64,000 nt of DNA from Methylococcaceae bacterium UBA975 (GTDB lineage: Bacteria; Pseudomonadota; Gammaproteobacteria; Methylococcales; Cycloclasticaceae): assembly GCA_002292375.1 (NCBI GenBank), contig DBBV01000010.1:59423-123422 (forward strand). Direction: 5' to 3'. Below are positions 51,982 to 61,618 of this stretch, in pieces. The translations under genes were made by a program, and so were the position numbers. Positions within the stretch are counted from its first letter, which is position 1; each line of letters begins with the position of its first letter. Under the pieces are notes generated by a model, which made no database searches, was not told the origin of the DNA, and saw only the letters and a list, made by a program, of their open reading frames with translations.

Positions 51982-52860
51982 TTACAAATAACGGATGGCG
52001 TTTAATAATTCCTCAATCGTTTGTGGTCGTTTGGCGGGCTCAGTTTGAGTAGCCCAGTCGATTGCATGTAATACCTTAACGTCGACCTTATTTTTAAATT
52101 GCGCATACGCTGTACTGCGCTCAGTAATTAACGCCTGATCGGTGGATGGGGGTGGGATGATTTTGTCTAAACAGTTACGCATGCTCGCTCCTATTGCGTA
52201 AATATCACTCCATGGGCCCAGCGGGTGCTGTTTGTGATGTTGCTCTGGCGCTGCGTAACCCTTGGTTAAACTATGAGAATTGCATTGCTGCTGTTTTTTG
52301 TAAGGAAGCGCCGAGCCAAAATCTAATATCAAGGGGTTGTTCGATGGCCGTAACAAGATATTGTCGGGCTTGATATCAAGGTGTAAAAGGCCCCTATGGT
52401 GCATGTTTTTAATACACCTCATCACCGGTTGAAAAACATCCAATAGGAATTGTGTATCAGCTACATGTGTCGTTTTTTTAAGCCAGTTTGCCAACGTCGT
52501 ACCGTAATCAAAATTCATCACTAAGTAGGCGGTGTTGTTAGCGATAAAGAAATTTAAAACATGGACGATGTTGGGGTGCTTTAGCCCGCTCAGTAATTTA
52601 GCTTCTTCTAAAAACAAGCGGCGACCGTGTTGAAAGGTTCTAGTCTGTTCGGTTGAGCTAGGCATTAGCTCTAAACCACAGCGCGAGGTGAGGCCATCGG
52701 GCATATATTCTTTAATTGCGACTTGTTGTTGGTCGCCGATTTGTCTGGCCAGATACACCGTGCTAAAGCCGCCTTTAGCTAACACGCGTTCAATAATGTA
52801 TTCATCGACCACGGTGCCAGACGTTAAGGATTGATCGCCAGTTTCAGGCGTTGATGACAA
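51982..52860 (-). CDS. Hanks-type serine/threonine protein kinase
   Basis: A 292-residue stand-alone kinase. Gly loop LAKGGFSTVYLA (about 28-39), Lys50 in VAIKEY, catalytic loop LHLDIKPDN (Asp162), DFGSA (Asp180), activation-segment GYAAPEQ, and WSDIYAIGA. HLD replaces the commoner HRD, as in many bacterial kinases of this subgroup. No membrane segment or sensor domain. In other proteobacteria a relative lies in this region together with a PP2C phosphatase; none is seen here. Substrate unknown. Divergent from yicC. Confidence 0.88.
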   Translation of the reverse strand: MSSTPETGDQSLTSGTVVDEYIIERVLAKGGFSTVYLARQIGDQQQVAIKEYMPDGLTSRCGLELMPSSTEQTRTFQHGRRLFLEEAKLLSGLKHPNIVHVLNFFIANNTAYLVMNFDYGTTLANWLKKTTHVADTQFLLDVFQPVMRCIKNMHHRGLLHLDIKPDNILLRPSNNPLILDFGSALPYKKQQQCNSHSLTKGYAAPEQHHKQHPLGPWSDIYAIGASMRNCLDKIIPPPSTDQALITERSTAYAQFKNKVDVKVLHAIDWATQTEPAKRPQTIEELLNAIRYL

Positions 52861-52937
52861 GTTTTTGGTATTCAGGGTATTAATCCTCGTAAAAACAGCC
52901 TAACATTTATCGTTTGTAATTAAGTATAGGCGAGATA

Positions 52938-53804
52938 ATGATAAGAAGTATGACAGCTTTCGCGAGTCGTGAAGCAGAAGTAAGCGGTTATACGCTAATT
53001 TGGGAGCTTCGCTCGGTCAATCATCGTTATTTAGACGTGTCAGCAAGATTGCCAGAAATATTTCGCTCTGTTGAGGCGCCGATTCGTGAAACGGTGGCCC
53101 AGTACCTAAAACGTGGAAAAGTCGACTGTAACCTTTTTTACAAAAAAGAGAATCAAACAGAAGAAAAAATAGAAATTAATGAGGGCCGTCTCAGCGAGTT
53201 ATTACGCGCGACGGCTACCATAGAAAAAAGCATATCGCAAAGCCAAGCTATATCAGCACTCGATATTTTACGCTGGCCGGGTATTCAAGCCGAAATACGC
53301 GAAGACCTTGAACCTATCCATCAGGCGGCCTTAACGTTATTAAGTCAGACGTTAGAGCAGTTAGTGCATGCGCGTGAGCGTGAAGGCAGTAATATTGCCG
53401 AGATGGTGGAGTCGCGTTGTCAACAGATAGCTCAGCAGATGGTATTGGCTAAAAATCGCTTACCCGAGGTTCAGCAGCAACTACGTGATAAATTACAAAA
53501 AAAGATCGATACCTTATTAGAAGAGCCAGAACAATCAAGGCTTGAACAAGAGGTCGTTTATTTTTTACAAAAAATGGACGTCGAAGAAGAGCTGGATCGA
53601 TTGGATTCTCACATCAAAGAGGTGCGGCGTATTTTAACCCAGCAAGAACCCGTCGGTAGGCGGCTTGATTTCCTAATGCAAGAACTCAATCGTGAGGCCA
53701 ACACCTTGGGCTCTAAATCCGCCGATATTCAAACGACCAATGTCTCCGTGGAGCTAAAGGTGCTCATTGAACAAATGCGCGAGCAGATCCAGAATATTGA
53801 GTAA
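52938..53804 (+). CDS. yicC: YicC-family endoribonuclease
   Basis: 288 residues. The N-terminal YicC domain begins MIRSMTAFASREAEV, with WELRSVNHRYLDVSARLPE (about 24-42). The C-terminal DUF1732 has EEELDRLDSHIKEVRRIL and GRRLDFLMQELNREANTLGSK. E. coli YicC is an RNase acting on small-RNA targets. In many gammaproteobacteria gmk follows directly; here 6.7 kb, mainly the adhesin, separates them. Confidence 0.95.
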   Translation: MIRSMTAFASREAEVSGYTLIWELRSVNHRYLDVSARLPEIFRSVEAPIRETVAQYLKRGKVDCNLFYKKENQTEEKIEINEGRLSELLRATATIEKSISQSQAISALDILRWPGIQAEIREDLEPIHQAALTLLSQTLEQLVHAREREGSNIAEMVESRCQQIAQQMVLAKNRLPEVQQQLRDKLQKKIDTLLEEPEQSRLEQEVVYFLQKMDVEEELDRLDSHIKEVRRILTQQEPVGRRLDFLMQELNREANTLGSKSADIQTTNVSVELKVLIEQMREQIQNIE

Positions 53805-54128
53805 TTCAAACCAACGGGAAAAGCTTAATTAAATTACTTGGAAACGAATGCCAAGTACGCCTAGTCTAATCAAGTAATACACCAATTCTTAACGGGATAT
53901 TGTTCAGCTTTCATTAAGCCGGTGTTCGCTAAGCTTACAATCCGAACGTATGGTTAAGAAAAACGTCTTATTAGTACCTAAGTACAATATATAATGTGTG
54001 TTTTAACGTGCAAAATTAAGCATATATACTATTCTTTAGCTTGGTCGATGAAATTAGGTTTGACTCAAGTAGCCGATTAGCTCGGTTTACATTGAGTTTT
54101 TTGCAACGTAATGTGGTGTAAAAGGTAA
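53805..54128. other. Upstream region of the giant adhesin
   Basis: 324 AT-rich bases without a gene. It contains several TATA-like tracts near 53985-54040 (ATATATAATG, ATATATACTAT) that could be -10 elements. Nothing like a recognisable terminator for yicC or a defined operator was found. AAAGG lies 4 bases before the adhesin ATG. Confidence 0.35.
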
Positions 54129-57100
54129 ATGGCTGGCGAAATTGGAATTATAAAAACTGTGCTTGGCACAGTGTTAGCGATAGATGGGGCGGGTTCGTCC
54201 CGTAAGCTGCTGACGGGCGATCGCGTTTTTTCTGATGAACTTATTAAAACCGCTGCGTTTGCTGTCGTCGAAATAGAATTCGCTGACGGTTCCACAATGG
54301 ATTTGGGTAGTAACTCCCTAACGTCTTTAGGCGAAATGGCCGCCCTCGCGTCAAATAAAAGCAACGAGCAAGACCCAATTAACGGTGTCGAAACACTACA
54401 GCAAGCCATAGCAGAAGGCGCCGACCCCACCGCAATCGCCGAAGCCCCCGCCGCTGGCATACAATCCAGCGAAGATGAAGGCCACACCCTAGTCTCTATC
54501 GACTACCTCGCCCCCGAAATGACCCCCGACTCTGGTTTCGAAACCAAAGGCATAGAAAGGGAGAGGTCTGAGTTTGATGATGAGCATGAGGATGACGAGC
54601 TAGAAACCGATGTGAATGATTTACCCACGATCAGCGTCAGCGATGCGACGGGTGAAGCGGGCACAAACGTAGTCAATGAATCGGGTCTTGCAGCCGGATC
54701 GGCTGCGGCTGCGGATACCGAGTTGACGACGGGCACGATCACGCTGAGCGATACCGATGGTCTAGATGACATCCAGGGTGTTCAGTTTGAAACGGTTGTC
54801 AATGTTGATGGTACGTCTACGACACAGACCATCAACTTTACCGACGAGCAGCTTGAAGCGATTGGCGAAGTAGGAGCTGCTGTTCTGAGCTTTACCACCG
54901 CCAACGGCACGGTGACGCTGACCGGTTACACCGATGGTGTGATCAGTTACGAATTTGAATTAACGAGCCCGACCACGGATGTGGATGGGGTTGATGAGAC
55001 GAACAGCTTTACGGTTGCGGTGACCGATGATGGCATAACATACTCTGATCCTGCGACGGTGACGATTACGATTGTTGATGACGTGCCGGTGGCGGTTGAC
55101 GATGAGAACAGCGTCACCGAAGACGCGGTTAACAACACAGCCACGGGCAACGTTGTTACGACGGCGCCGGGAGCTGATACGGTTGGTGCAGACGTCAACG
55201 CGACGCCGGTGACGGCTGCGAACGTCACGCTGACTTACGGCACGCTGGTTCTGAACACGGACGGCAGCTACATTTACACGCTGGATAACAGCAACGCCAC
55301 GGTGAACGCGCTCGACGATGCGAGCCTACCGCTGGAAGACAGCTACGAGTACACCCTGACTGATGGTGATGGCAGCAGTACGACGGCGACCCTGACGATC
55401 ACGATTACGGGTGTGAACGATGCGCCGGTTGTTGCGGGTGTGACGACGACGGCGAGCGAAGACGACGCGGCGTACAGTATTGATCTGCTGGCGAACAGCA
55501 GTGATGTTGATAGCACGGATGATCTGAGTGTTGAGAACGTGTTGCTGACGGGCGGTGATGCCAGTGGTATTACGGTGAACGCTGACGGCACGCTGAGCAT
55601 TGATCCGAATAGTTACGATGCGCTGGCCAATGGCGAGAGCAGTCTGATTACGTACAGTTATGACGTGGTTGAAACGGACGCGAACGGTGTTGAGTTATCG
55701 CGCACGAGCACGACGGCGACGATCACGATTACGGGTGTGAACGATGCGCCGATCATTGACAGCGCTGCGCAGAGCGGCGCGATCGTTGAGACGGCGGACA
55801 CGAATCCTGACCTTGATCCGACGGATGCGACGGGCCAGATTACCTTTGACGATGTGGATCTGTCGGATGTACCGACGGCGAGCATCCTTGCAGGCGCATC
55901 TCAAACGGGCGGCACGGCGACGCTGAGCCTGGCACAAGAGGCAGCCTTACTGGATAACTTGAGCTTGAGCGTGGTCACTGACAACGTGGATGGTTCGGGT
56001 TCGGTGGACTGGACTTACGCGGCGCCGAACGCTGAGATCGACTTCCTGGCAGCGGGTGAAACGGTTGAGCTGACGTTCACCGTTCAGATCGACGATGGCA
56101 AGGGCGGCACCGATACGCAAGACGTGGTGATTACGATTACCGGTACCAATGATGCGCCGATCCTGAGCGTTGACACGGCAGGTGCGGTGACCGAAGACGC
56201 GAGCACGCCGAATCTGACGGACAGCGGCACGCTGAGCTTTACGGATGTTGATACTACCGACACGCACACGGTGAGCAGCAGTTACAACGAGGATGCGGTT
56301 TGGATTGGCGGCACCTTGAGCGCGGCACAAATCGCGGCTCTGACCGACGGCTTTAGCGCCGATGCGGACAGCTGGGACTACACGGCGTTGAATGCGGATG
56401 CGCAGTTCCTAGCAGACGGCGAGACGGTGACGTTTAGCTATCAGGTTACGGTAACGGATGACTCAGGTGTTGCTCTGAGCAACAGCGATACCGAGACGGT
56501 GACGATTACGATTACCGGTACCAATGATGCACCAACGGTCAGTGCGACGGCGGCGGCAGGGTTTACCGAAGCGGCTGACGCCAGTGCGCAAGCGTTGAAT
56601 GACAGTGGCACGGTGAGCTTTGATGATATTGATACCACCGATGTGGTTGATATCACGTATGCGCTAACAGGCGATGCGACGTGGAGCGATGGCACGATTG
56701 ATCCGGTGTTAGCAGCGGCGCTTGAAGCAGGTTTTGCTACGGGCGTGATTGATGCGGCAGCACCGGGCACGACGCCTTGGACCTATAACGTTGCATCGGC
56801 GGACTTAGACTTTTTAGATACAGACGAAACAATTACTTTGACGTACACGGTGACCGCGACCGACTCGCAAGGTGCGACGGCGAACGATACCGTGACGATT
56901 ATGATTGTCGGCACCAATGATGCACCGACCCTTGTAGTTACATCAGGTGCTACGGGTACAGTTTATGAAGCTGGGTTAGTTGATGGATCAGGTGTTGGTG
57001 TGACGAGTACGACTGTAGACGGTACGTTTACTGTTGCAGATGCCGATGGCCTGGATGATTTAACGCACGTAAAAATTGGCGATACAGTGATTACGATAGC

Positions 57101-60100
57101 GGCGTTAGAAGCTAGCCCAACGACACCGATTATTATTGATACTGGCCATAGTACGTTAACGATTACGGATTACGATCCATTAACGGGTATAGCGAGCTTT
57201 AGCTACGAATTAACCGATAATATTGAGGATGTTGCTAATTCAATAGAACAAGATGTCTTTAACTTAAGTGTGTCTGATGATGGCGGTGTTAGTTATTCAC
57301 CGGCTGATAATATAACCATAACGATTGTCGATGACGTACCCGTTGCCAATAATGACGTTGCGACCTTGGATGAAGATGATGCGTCGGTATTGGGTAATGT
57401 ATTGACTGACCTAGCTGGTGCAGATGTGTTAGGTGCAGATGGTGCAGCGATAGGCGGAGCGGTAACGGCGATCCGTACGGGTACTGAAGCGGGCACAGGC
57501 ACAGCAGGAGAGATTGCCGGTTTGTCTGCCTTGCAAGGGGTTTATGGTGAGTTACGGATACTTGCCAATGGTTCTTATGAATATACATTAACGACAGACC
57601 AAACTGGTTTGGATGACGGTGAATCGATCAGTGAGACCTTTACGTATACGATTACCGATGGTGATGGCGATACCGATACTGCGGAGTTAGTGATCACGAT
57701 CACCGGTAGCAACGACGTTCCTGTACTGGAAGTGACGACGGGTAACTTTAATAATGATAATGACCTTGTGTATGAAGCAGGATTAGCTACTGGGTCAGAC
57801 GTTGGTCCAACGGTTACCACGGTAGAGGGAACGTTTAAGATTAGCGATACCGATGGTCTGGATGATCTTGAGACGGTTACGATTAATGGTGTGGTTATCT
57901 CGTTAACTGATTTGGCCAATAGTGCTACTGCAAATATAGATATTGTAGGTACAAGCGGTACCTTAACAGTTACGTCTTATGATGTTGCTACGGGTATAGC
58001 CACTTATAGCTATACATTAACGTCGGCGACAACAGATGTTGCTGGTGCTGAAACCGATGTGTTTACATTGAGTACTTCAGATGGAACAACTAGTTCGGCT
58101 GACGCGTTGATAACGATAGAAATTATTGATGATCAACCTGTGGTCGATTTACTTGTAGACGGTTCAATTTTATTAGATGAAACGATCGGTTATGGTGATG
58201 CGCCGAATGACGATTATTTTGGTGCAAATACAGCTTACGGACAACCGATAGGACGGGTTACATCTACTATGCTGACCTTGGCATTAATGTCCTACGGCGC
58301 TGATGGTGCGGGTTCAATTAATTATGCATTGAGCTTGCTTGAGGATGGCGTGGATTCAGGTCTTAAAACCACGGACGGTGATGTTATTGGTTTATATGAT
58401 TTCGATGGCGTTATTGTCGGCATGGCGATAAATTCAACGTTTGGGCCGGTTAATATATTTACGATTGAGATTAATGCGTTAAACGGTGAGTTAACAGTAA
58501 CGCAGTATGCGTCGGTAGAGCACCTTGATACGCTTAATGCCGATGATGTGGTTTCTATGGCCGCTGATGTTATTACAGCCACAGTGACGGTGGTGGATGC
58601 CGACGGCGATATCGCGAGTGATAGTGCTACGTTCGGTGGTGAAATCAGTTTCCAAGACGATGCGCCGCATATCTTTGAAGTGTCTAATATTGTTGGTTCT
58701 GATACGGGCTACAGCTTTACCGGTTTCTGGTCAAAAGACGTCGGCACGGATAAAAATTATTCTGGTTCTGATAAAACCTACGATGTTAATGACGTGGACA
58801 TTACGCGCATGATTATCGATGGTAGAGAGGCGCACTCGGTAAGCGTAACGCAATCTACGCTTGCGGAAAATGTATTCGTTGGTACGTTTTCTCAAACTTA
58901 TGGCACGGGGCATTTAGCTACTGAAGTGACGTCAAGCTTTGTGCTAACGTTTGATGATGATGGTAGCTACAGTCTTGTGTTTAACGAAGGTGGCGTTGCT
59001 GACCTTATTATCACAGAGGATGAGTACGCGAGTTCTATTAAATCATCGGGGCCGACACCGACCTATTTAATTGAATATACGGATGCTGAAACAGGTATTG
59101 TTGTTCAAGCGGAGGCCAGCGTTAATTTGGTAAACCCTGATTCAACACTCATTAGCCTTGATGATACTCCGGGTAACCCTGCCTTTACTAATGTTAGTAA
59201 TGTGCCGAACTTTGATGTGAATGTGTCGACGGACGGTATTGGTATCAATAATAACGTTATTTCCAGTTATGTTGATAAGTACGGCGTTAAAACCACGGAA
59301 AGCCTTAAATATGACCCCCTTGATGATGCGTCGCAAATCACCTTAAACTTTAAAGGGACGGGTACTGTCGGTTTTGATCAAGGTGGGTTTGAAGATGTGC
59401 TTTATATTAGGGTGGTGGGCACGTCAGGGCAAAGTTATACAATCTTATTAGACAGTCGCCATGGTGACTATTTAATTCGAGTAAATGGTGCCCCAGTAAC
59501 AAACCTTGATGGCAGTTTAATTGCCCTTGGAGCAGACGCATTTACTCTTATTGACTATACCGGTGGACCAATAACAGATTATGCCGTTAATGCGTCAACG
59601 TTTACCGAGTTGACACAGACTATTCCGCAACAAATCGATTATGTGATTGTTACTGCCGGGTATTACATTGATGATGGAGGTGATATCCAAGACACGGACA
59701 TTAAAATGGAATTTGGTTTCCAGGTGACTACGGAAACATCTACACCGGTTCCTACGGAAATGGATTTGACGGCTACGCTAGCCGATGCAGATGGCGATAC
59801 GATAAGTGCTGATTTCCACTTTGTGACCAACGTAGGACAAACCCTAACGGGTACCGCAGATGATGATTATTTGAATGGAACCGATGGCAACGATATCCTA
59901 ATCGGTGGTGCAGGTAACGATATATTAAGTGGTGGTGCAGGTAACGACAGCATGACCGGCGGCGACGGGGCGGACAGTTTTGTTTGGAATAAAGCGGACC
60001 TAGGAACAGATATTTCACCTGCTGCTGATACGGTATTAGATTTTACTGAAGCAGACGGTGATAGCCTAAATTTAGCTGATTTACTATCTGACAGCTCTCA

Positions 60101-60275
60101 TACTATAACGGGTGTTGAATCGGGTGGTCATTTGCAAATACAGGTGAAGGATGCATCGAACGATATCGTGCAAACGATTGATCTTGACAATGTAAGTGTT
60201 GCTGATTCTACGGTAGCTATGGGTGTTGTTAATAATTGGCTGAGTATAGGCATTATAGACGACGGTTTAAGCTAG
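54129..60275 (+). CDS. LapA-like giant RTX adhesin, type I secreted
   Basis: 2048 residues, no Sec signal. Residues about 1-110 form a LapA-type retention module (GEIGIIKTVLGTVLAIDG, then FADGSTMDLGSNS) ending with Pro-Ala-Ala-Gly at 107-110, where LapG-type proteases cut. Then come T1SS-143/DUF5801-like modules (about 160-310, 935-1065, 1195-1330) and cadherin-like/VCBS repeats ending in ITITGVNDAP variants at about 315, 425, 533, 668, 795, 927, 1067, 1191 and 1331. The C-terminus has RTX nonapeptides (NGTDGNDILIGGAGNDILSG, about 1915-1955) and a T1SS C-terminal target domain (DSFVWNKADLG to the end). Predicted calcium-dependent cell-surface adhesion. No LapBCE exporter or LapDG in the window. 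Confidence 0.93.
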   Translation: MAGEIGIIKTVLGTVLAIDGAGSSRKLLTGDRVFSDELIKTAAFAVVEIEFADGSTMDLGSNSLTSLGEMAALASNKSNEQDPINGVETLQQAIAEGADPTAIAEAPAAGIQSSEDEGHTLVSIDYLAPEMTPDSGFETKGIERERSEFDDEHEDDELETDVNDLPTISVSDATGEAGTNVVNESGLAAGSAAAADTELTTGTITLSDTDGLDDIQGVQFETVVNVDGTSTTQTINFTDEQLEAIGEVGAAVLSFTTANGTVTLTGYTDGVISYEFELTSPTTDVDGVDETNSFTVAVTDDGITYSDPATVTITIVDDVPVAVDDENSVTEDAVNNTATGNVVTTAPGADTVGADVNATPVTAANVTLTYGTLVLNTDGSYIYTLDNSNATVNALDDASLPLEDSYEYTLTDGDGSSTTATLTITITGVNDAPVVAGVTTTASEDDAAYSIDLLANSSDVDSTDDLSVENVLLTGGDASGITVNADGTLSIDPNSYDALANGESSLITYSYDVVETDANGVELSRTSTTATITITGVNDAPIIDSAAQSGAIVETADTNPDLDPTDATGQITFDDVDLSDVPTASILAGASQTGGTATLSLAQEAALLDNLSLSVVTDNVDGSGSVDWTYAAPNAEIDFLAAGETVELTFTVQIDDGKGGTDTQDVVITITGTNDAPILSVDTAGAVTEDASTPNLTDSGTLSFTDVDTTDTHTVSSSYNEDAVWIGGTLSAAQIAALTDGFSADADSWDYTALNADAQFLADGETVTFSYQVTVTDDSGVALSNSDTETVTITITGTNDAPTVSATAAAGFTEAADASAQALNDSGTVSFDDIDTTDVVDITYALTGDATWSDGTIDPVLAAALEAGFATGVIDAAAPGTTPWTYNVASADLDFLDTDETITLTYTVTATDSQGATANDTVTIMIVGTNDAPTLVVTSGATGTVYEAGLVDGSGVGVTSTTVDGTFTVADADGLDDLTHVKIGDTVITIAALEASPTTPIIIDTGHSTLTITDYDPLTGIASFSYELTDNIEDVANSIEQDVFNLSVSDDGGVSYSPADNITITIVDDVPVANNDVATLDEDDASVLGNVLTDLAGADVLGADGAAIGGAVTAIRTGTEAGTGTAGEIAGLSALQGVYGELRILANGSYEYTLTTDQTGLDDGESISETFTYTITDGDGDTDTAELVITITGSNDVPVLEVTTGNFNNDNDLVYEAGLATGSDVGPTVTTVEGTFKISDTDGLDDLETVTINGVVISLTDLANSATANIDIVGTSGTLTVTSYDVATGIATYSYTLTSATTDVAGAETDVFTLSTSDGTTSSADALITIEIIDDQPVVDLLVDGSILLDETIGYGDAPNDDYFGANTAYGQPIGRVTSTMLTLALMSYGADGAGSINYALSLLEDGVDSGLKTTDGDVIGLYDFDGVIVGMAINSTFGPVNIFTIEINALNGELTVTQYASVEHLDTLNADDVVSMAADVITATVTVVDADGDIASDSATFGGEISFQDDAPHIFEVSNIVGSDTGYSFTGFWSKDVGTDKNYSGSDKTYDVNDVDITRMIIDGREAHSVSVTQSTLAENVFVGTFSQTYGTGHLATEVTSSFVLTFDDDGSYSLVFNEGGVADLIITEDEYASSIKSSGPTPTYLIEYTDAETGIVVQAEASVNLVNPDSTLISLDDTPGNPAFTNVSNVPNFDVNVSTDGIGINNNVISSYVDKYGVKTTESLKYDPLDDASQITLNFKGTGTVGFDQGGFEDVLYIRVVGTSGQSYTILLDSRHGDYLIRVNGAPVTNLDGSLIALGADAFTLIDYTGGPITDYAVNASTFTELTQTIPQQIDYVIVTAGYYIDDGGDIQDTDIKMEFGFQVTTETSTPVPTEMDLTATLADADGDTISADFHFVTNVGQTLTGTADDDYLNGTDGNDILIGGAGNDILSGGAGNDSMTGGDGADSFVWNKADLGTDISPAADTVLDFTEADGDSLNLADLLSDSSHTITGVESGGHLQIQVKDASNDIVQTIDLDNVSVADSTVAMGVVNNWLSIGIIDDGLS
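55074..58140 (+). repeat. VCBS/cadherin-like tandem repeats in the adhesin
   Basis: About nine protein repeats of 105-140 residues, each ending in a strand such as VTITITG(V/T)NDAP. At DNA level the junctions are highly alike early on: GACGATCACGATTACGGGTG recurs near 55394 and 55718, and ATTACGATTACCGGTACCAA near 56131 and 56505. Later junctions (56900 onwards) keep the protein motif but diverge in codons. Confidence 0.85.
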
Positions 60276-60297
60276 GAAAGCCGGCAAAACCGAGCCT

Positions 60298-60326
60298 AAA
60301 AAAGGTACCCTAGGGTGCCTTTTTTA
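60298..60326 (+). terminator. Intrinsic terminator after the adhesin
   Basis: AAAAAAGGTACCC, TA, GGGTGCCTTTTTT: a stem with one T-G pair followed by a T-run. It isolates the adhesin from gmk. Confidence 0.85.
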
Positions 60327-60553
60327 GTGCGTGATGTAAGTAGCTATTAAATTAACGGGCGTTTTCAATGATCAGGCTTTTTATTAAAAAGTTAACACTG
60401 ACGCGCGATTTGTGTGACGTATAATTAAAGTTATTAATTTTTTAATAAACTGTTTTTGCATTACAGCTAAAACGGCAACTTGAAATAGGTGTTTTTGTTT
60501 TATTGCTACGTTATGCTAAGACAAAAATAGATCATATAAAGGTAAACATAATC

Positions 60554-61171
60554 GTGAAAGCAACAGGACAGTTATTTATTGTGTCGGCCCCTTCGGGTGC
60601 AGGAAAAACGAGTTTAGTAAAGGCGCTGGTCGCAGCGTTAGGTGATATTGAAGTGTCTGTTTCGCACACCACACGGGCGCAACGTGCGGATGAAAGGCCC
60701 GGTGTCGATTATCATTTTAGTGATGTGGCTGCGTTTCAAAAAATTGTTGAACAGGCGGGTTTCTTGGAGCACGCTACAGTGTTTGGTAACTATTACGGTA
60801 CTTCAAAATCATTAGTTAGCGAAACCTTGCAGCGTGGCGTTGACGTTATTTTAGAAATCGATTGGCAAGGTGCGCAACAAGTTCGTAAGACCTTAGCCGG
60901 TAGCTGTTCTGTGTTTATCTTACCCCCTTCAAAAGCGGTATTGGAAGACCGTTTAAGGGGTAGAGGGCAAGACAGCGACGACATTATCGAAAAGCGTATG
61001 CGAGTGGCCGTTGACGAAATGTCGCATTTTGATGAATACGATTACTTGGTGGTTAATGACGACTTTGAATTGGCATTGCAGGATTTACGTTCGATTGTTC
61101 AAAGCCATCGCTTAAACGTAAATCGCAGCCAGGTGTTGCACGCGGACTTAATCGAGCAACTACTTAAATAA
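60554..61171 (+). CDS. gmk: Guanylate kinase
   Basis: Phosphorylates GMP to GDP. The GTG start at 60554 gives about 205 residues and the N-terminus KATGQLFIVSAPSGAGKTSL, matching the family; 17 further upstream codons in frame are unlikely. P-loop SAPSGAGKTS, GMP-binding SVSHTTRAQRADERPGVDYHF (as TTRAQRADERPGVDYHF), ILEIDWQGAQQVR and the lid RGRGQDSDDIIEKRM are present. Begins the gmk-rpoZ-spoT-ridA block. Confidence 0.96.
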   Translation: MKATGQLFIVSAPSGAGKTSLVKALVAALGDIEVSVSHTTRAQRADERPGVDYHFSDVAAFQKIVEQAGFLEHATVFGNYYGTSKSLVSETLQRGVDVILEIDWQGAQQVRKTLAGSCSVFILPPSKAVLEDRLRGRGQDSDDIIEKRMRVAVDEMSHFDEYDYLVVNDDFELALQDLRSIVQSHRLNVNRSQVLHADLIEQLLK

Positions 61172-61229
61172 GTTAGATAAATAGGGTACAATGCCAAGTT
61201 GATTAGACTAATTTTAATAAGGGGTTCAA

Positions 61230-61499
61230 ATGGCGCGTGTAACAGTATCGGATTGTCTTGAAAAAGTAGATAACCGCTTTGAATTGGTTTTGTTGGCGTC
61301 TAGACGTGCACGCCAAATTATGGAAGGCGCTGAAACAACTCTGGAAGTGGAAAATGATAAAGCAACTGTTGTGGCCTTAAGGGAAATTGCGGCGGGTCAT
61401 ATCACTACAGACGTACTGGACGCTGTAGATAATCCACCGATTGAGGATTTATTTGTGGACAGTGCAGCGGATGTCGAACAAACGGATGATGAAGACTAA
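61230..61499 (+). CDS. rpoZ: RNA polymerase omega subunit
   Basis: 89 residues, starting MARVTVSDCLEKVDNRFELV, then LLASRRARQIMEGA, with an acidic tail. Omega supports RNA polymerase assembly and ppGpp binding, in keeping with adjoining spoT. AGGGGTT-type ribosome site before the ATG. A terminator follows. Confidence 0.97.
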   Translation: MARVTVSDCLEKVDNRFELVLLASRRARQIMEGAETTLEVENDKATVVALREIAAGHITTDVLDAVDNPPIEDLFVDSAADVEQTDDED

Positions 61500-61565
61500 G
61501 CCCTGTGCTTAGCCTTAATTGTCAAAAGCCTCTATTCGCCTAGCTGGTTTTGGTGATAGACTCAA

Positions 61566-61595
61566 ATGCCTATGATGACATCATGGGCATTTTTT
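61566..61595 (+). terminator. Intrinsic terminator between rpoZ and spoT
   Basis: ATGCCTATGATG (61566-61577) pairs with CATCATGGGCAT (61579-61590) with one T-G pair, then a T-run. The tight apex will open to a larger loop. It may attenuate rather than stop transcription into spoT. Confidence 0.7.
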
Positions 61596-61618
61596 ATGCC
61601 TGCTAATTAATTGTATTG

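Noticed and set aside
54503..58582. Several 60-130 aa minus-strand frames opposite the adhesin
   Set aside because: Low-complexity Ser/Val/Thr-rich shadows produced by repeated GC-rich codons of the adhesin; no ribosome sites or family matches.
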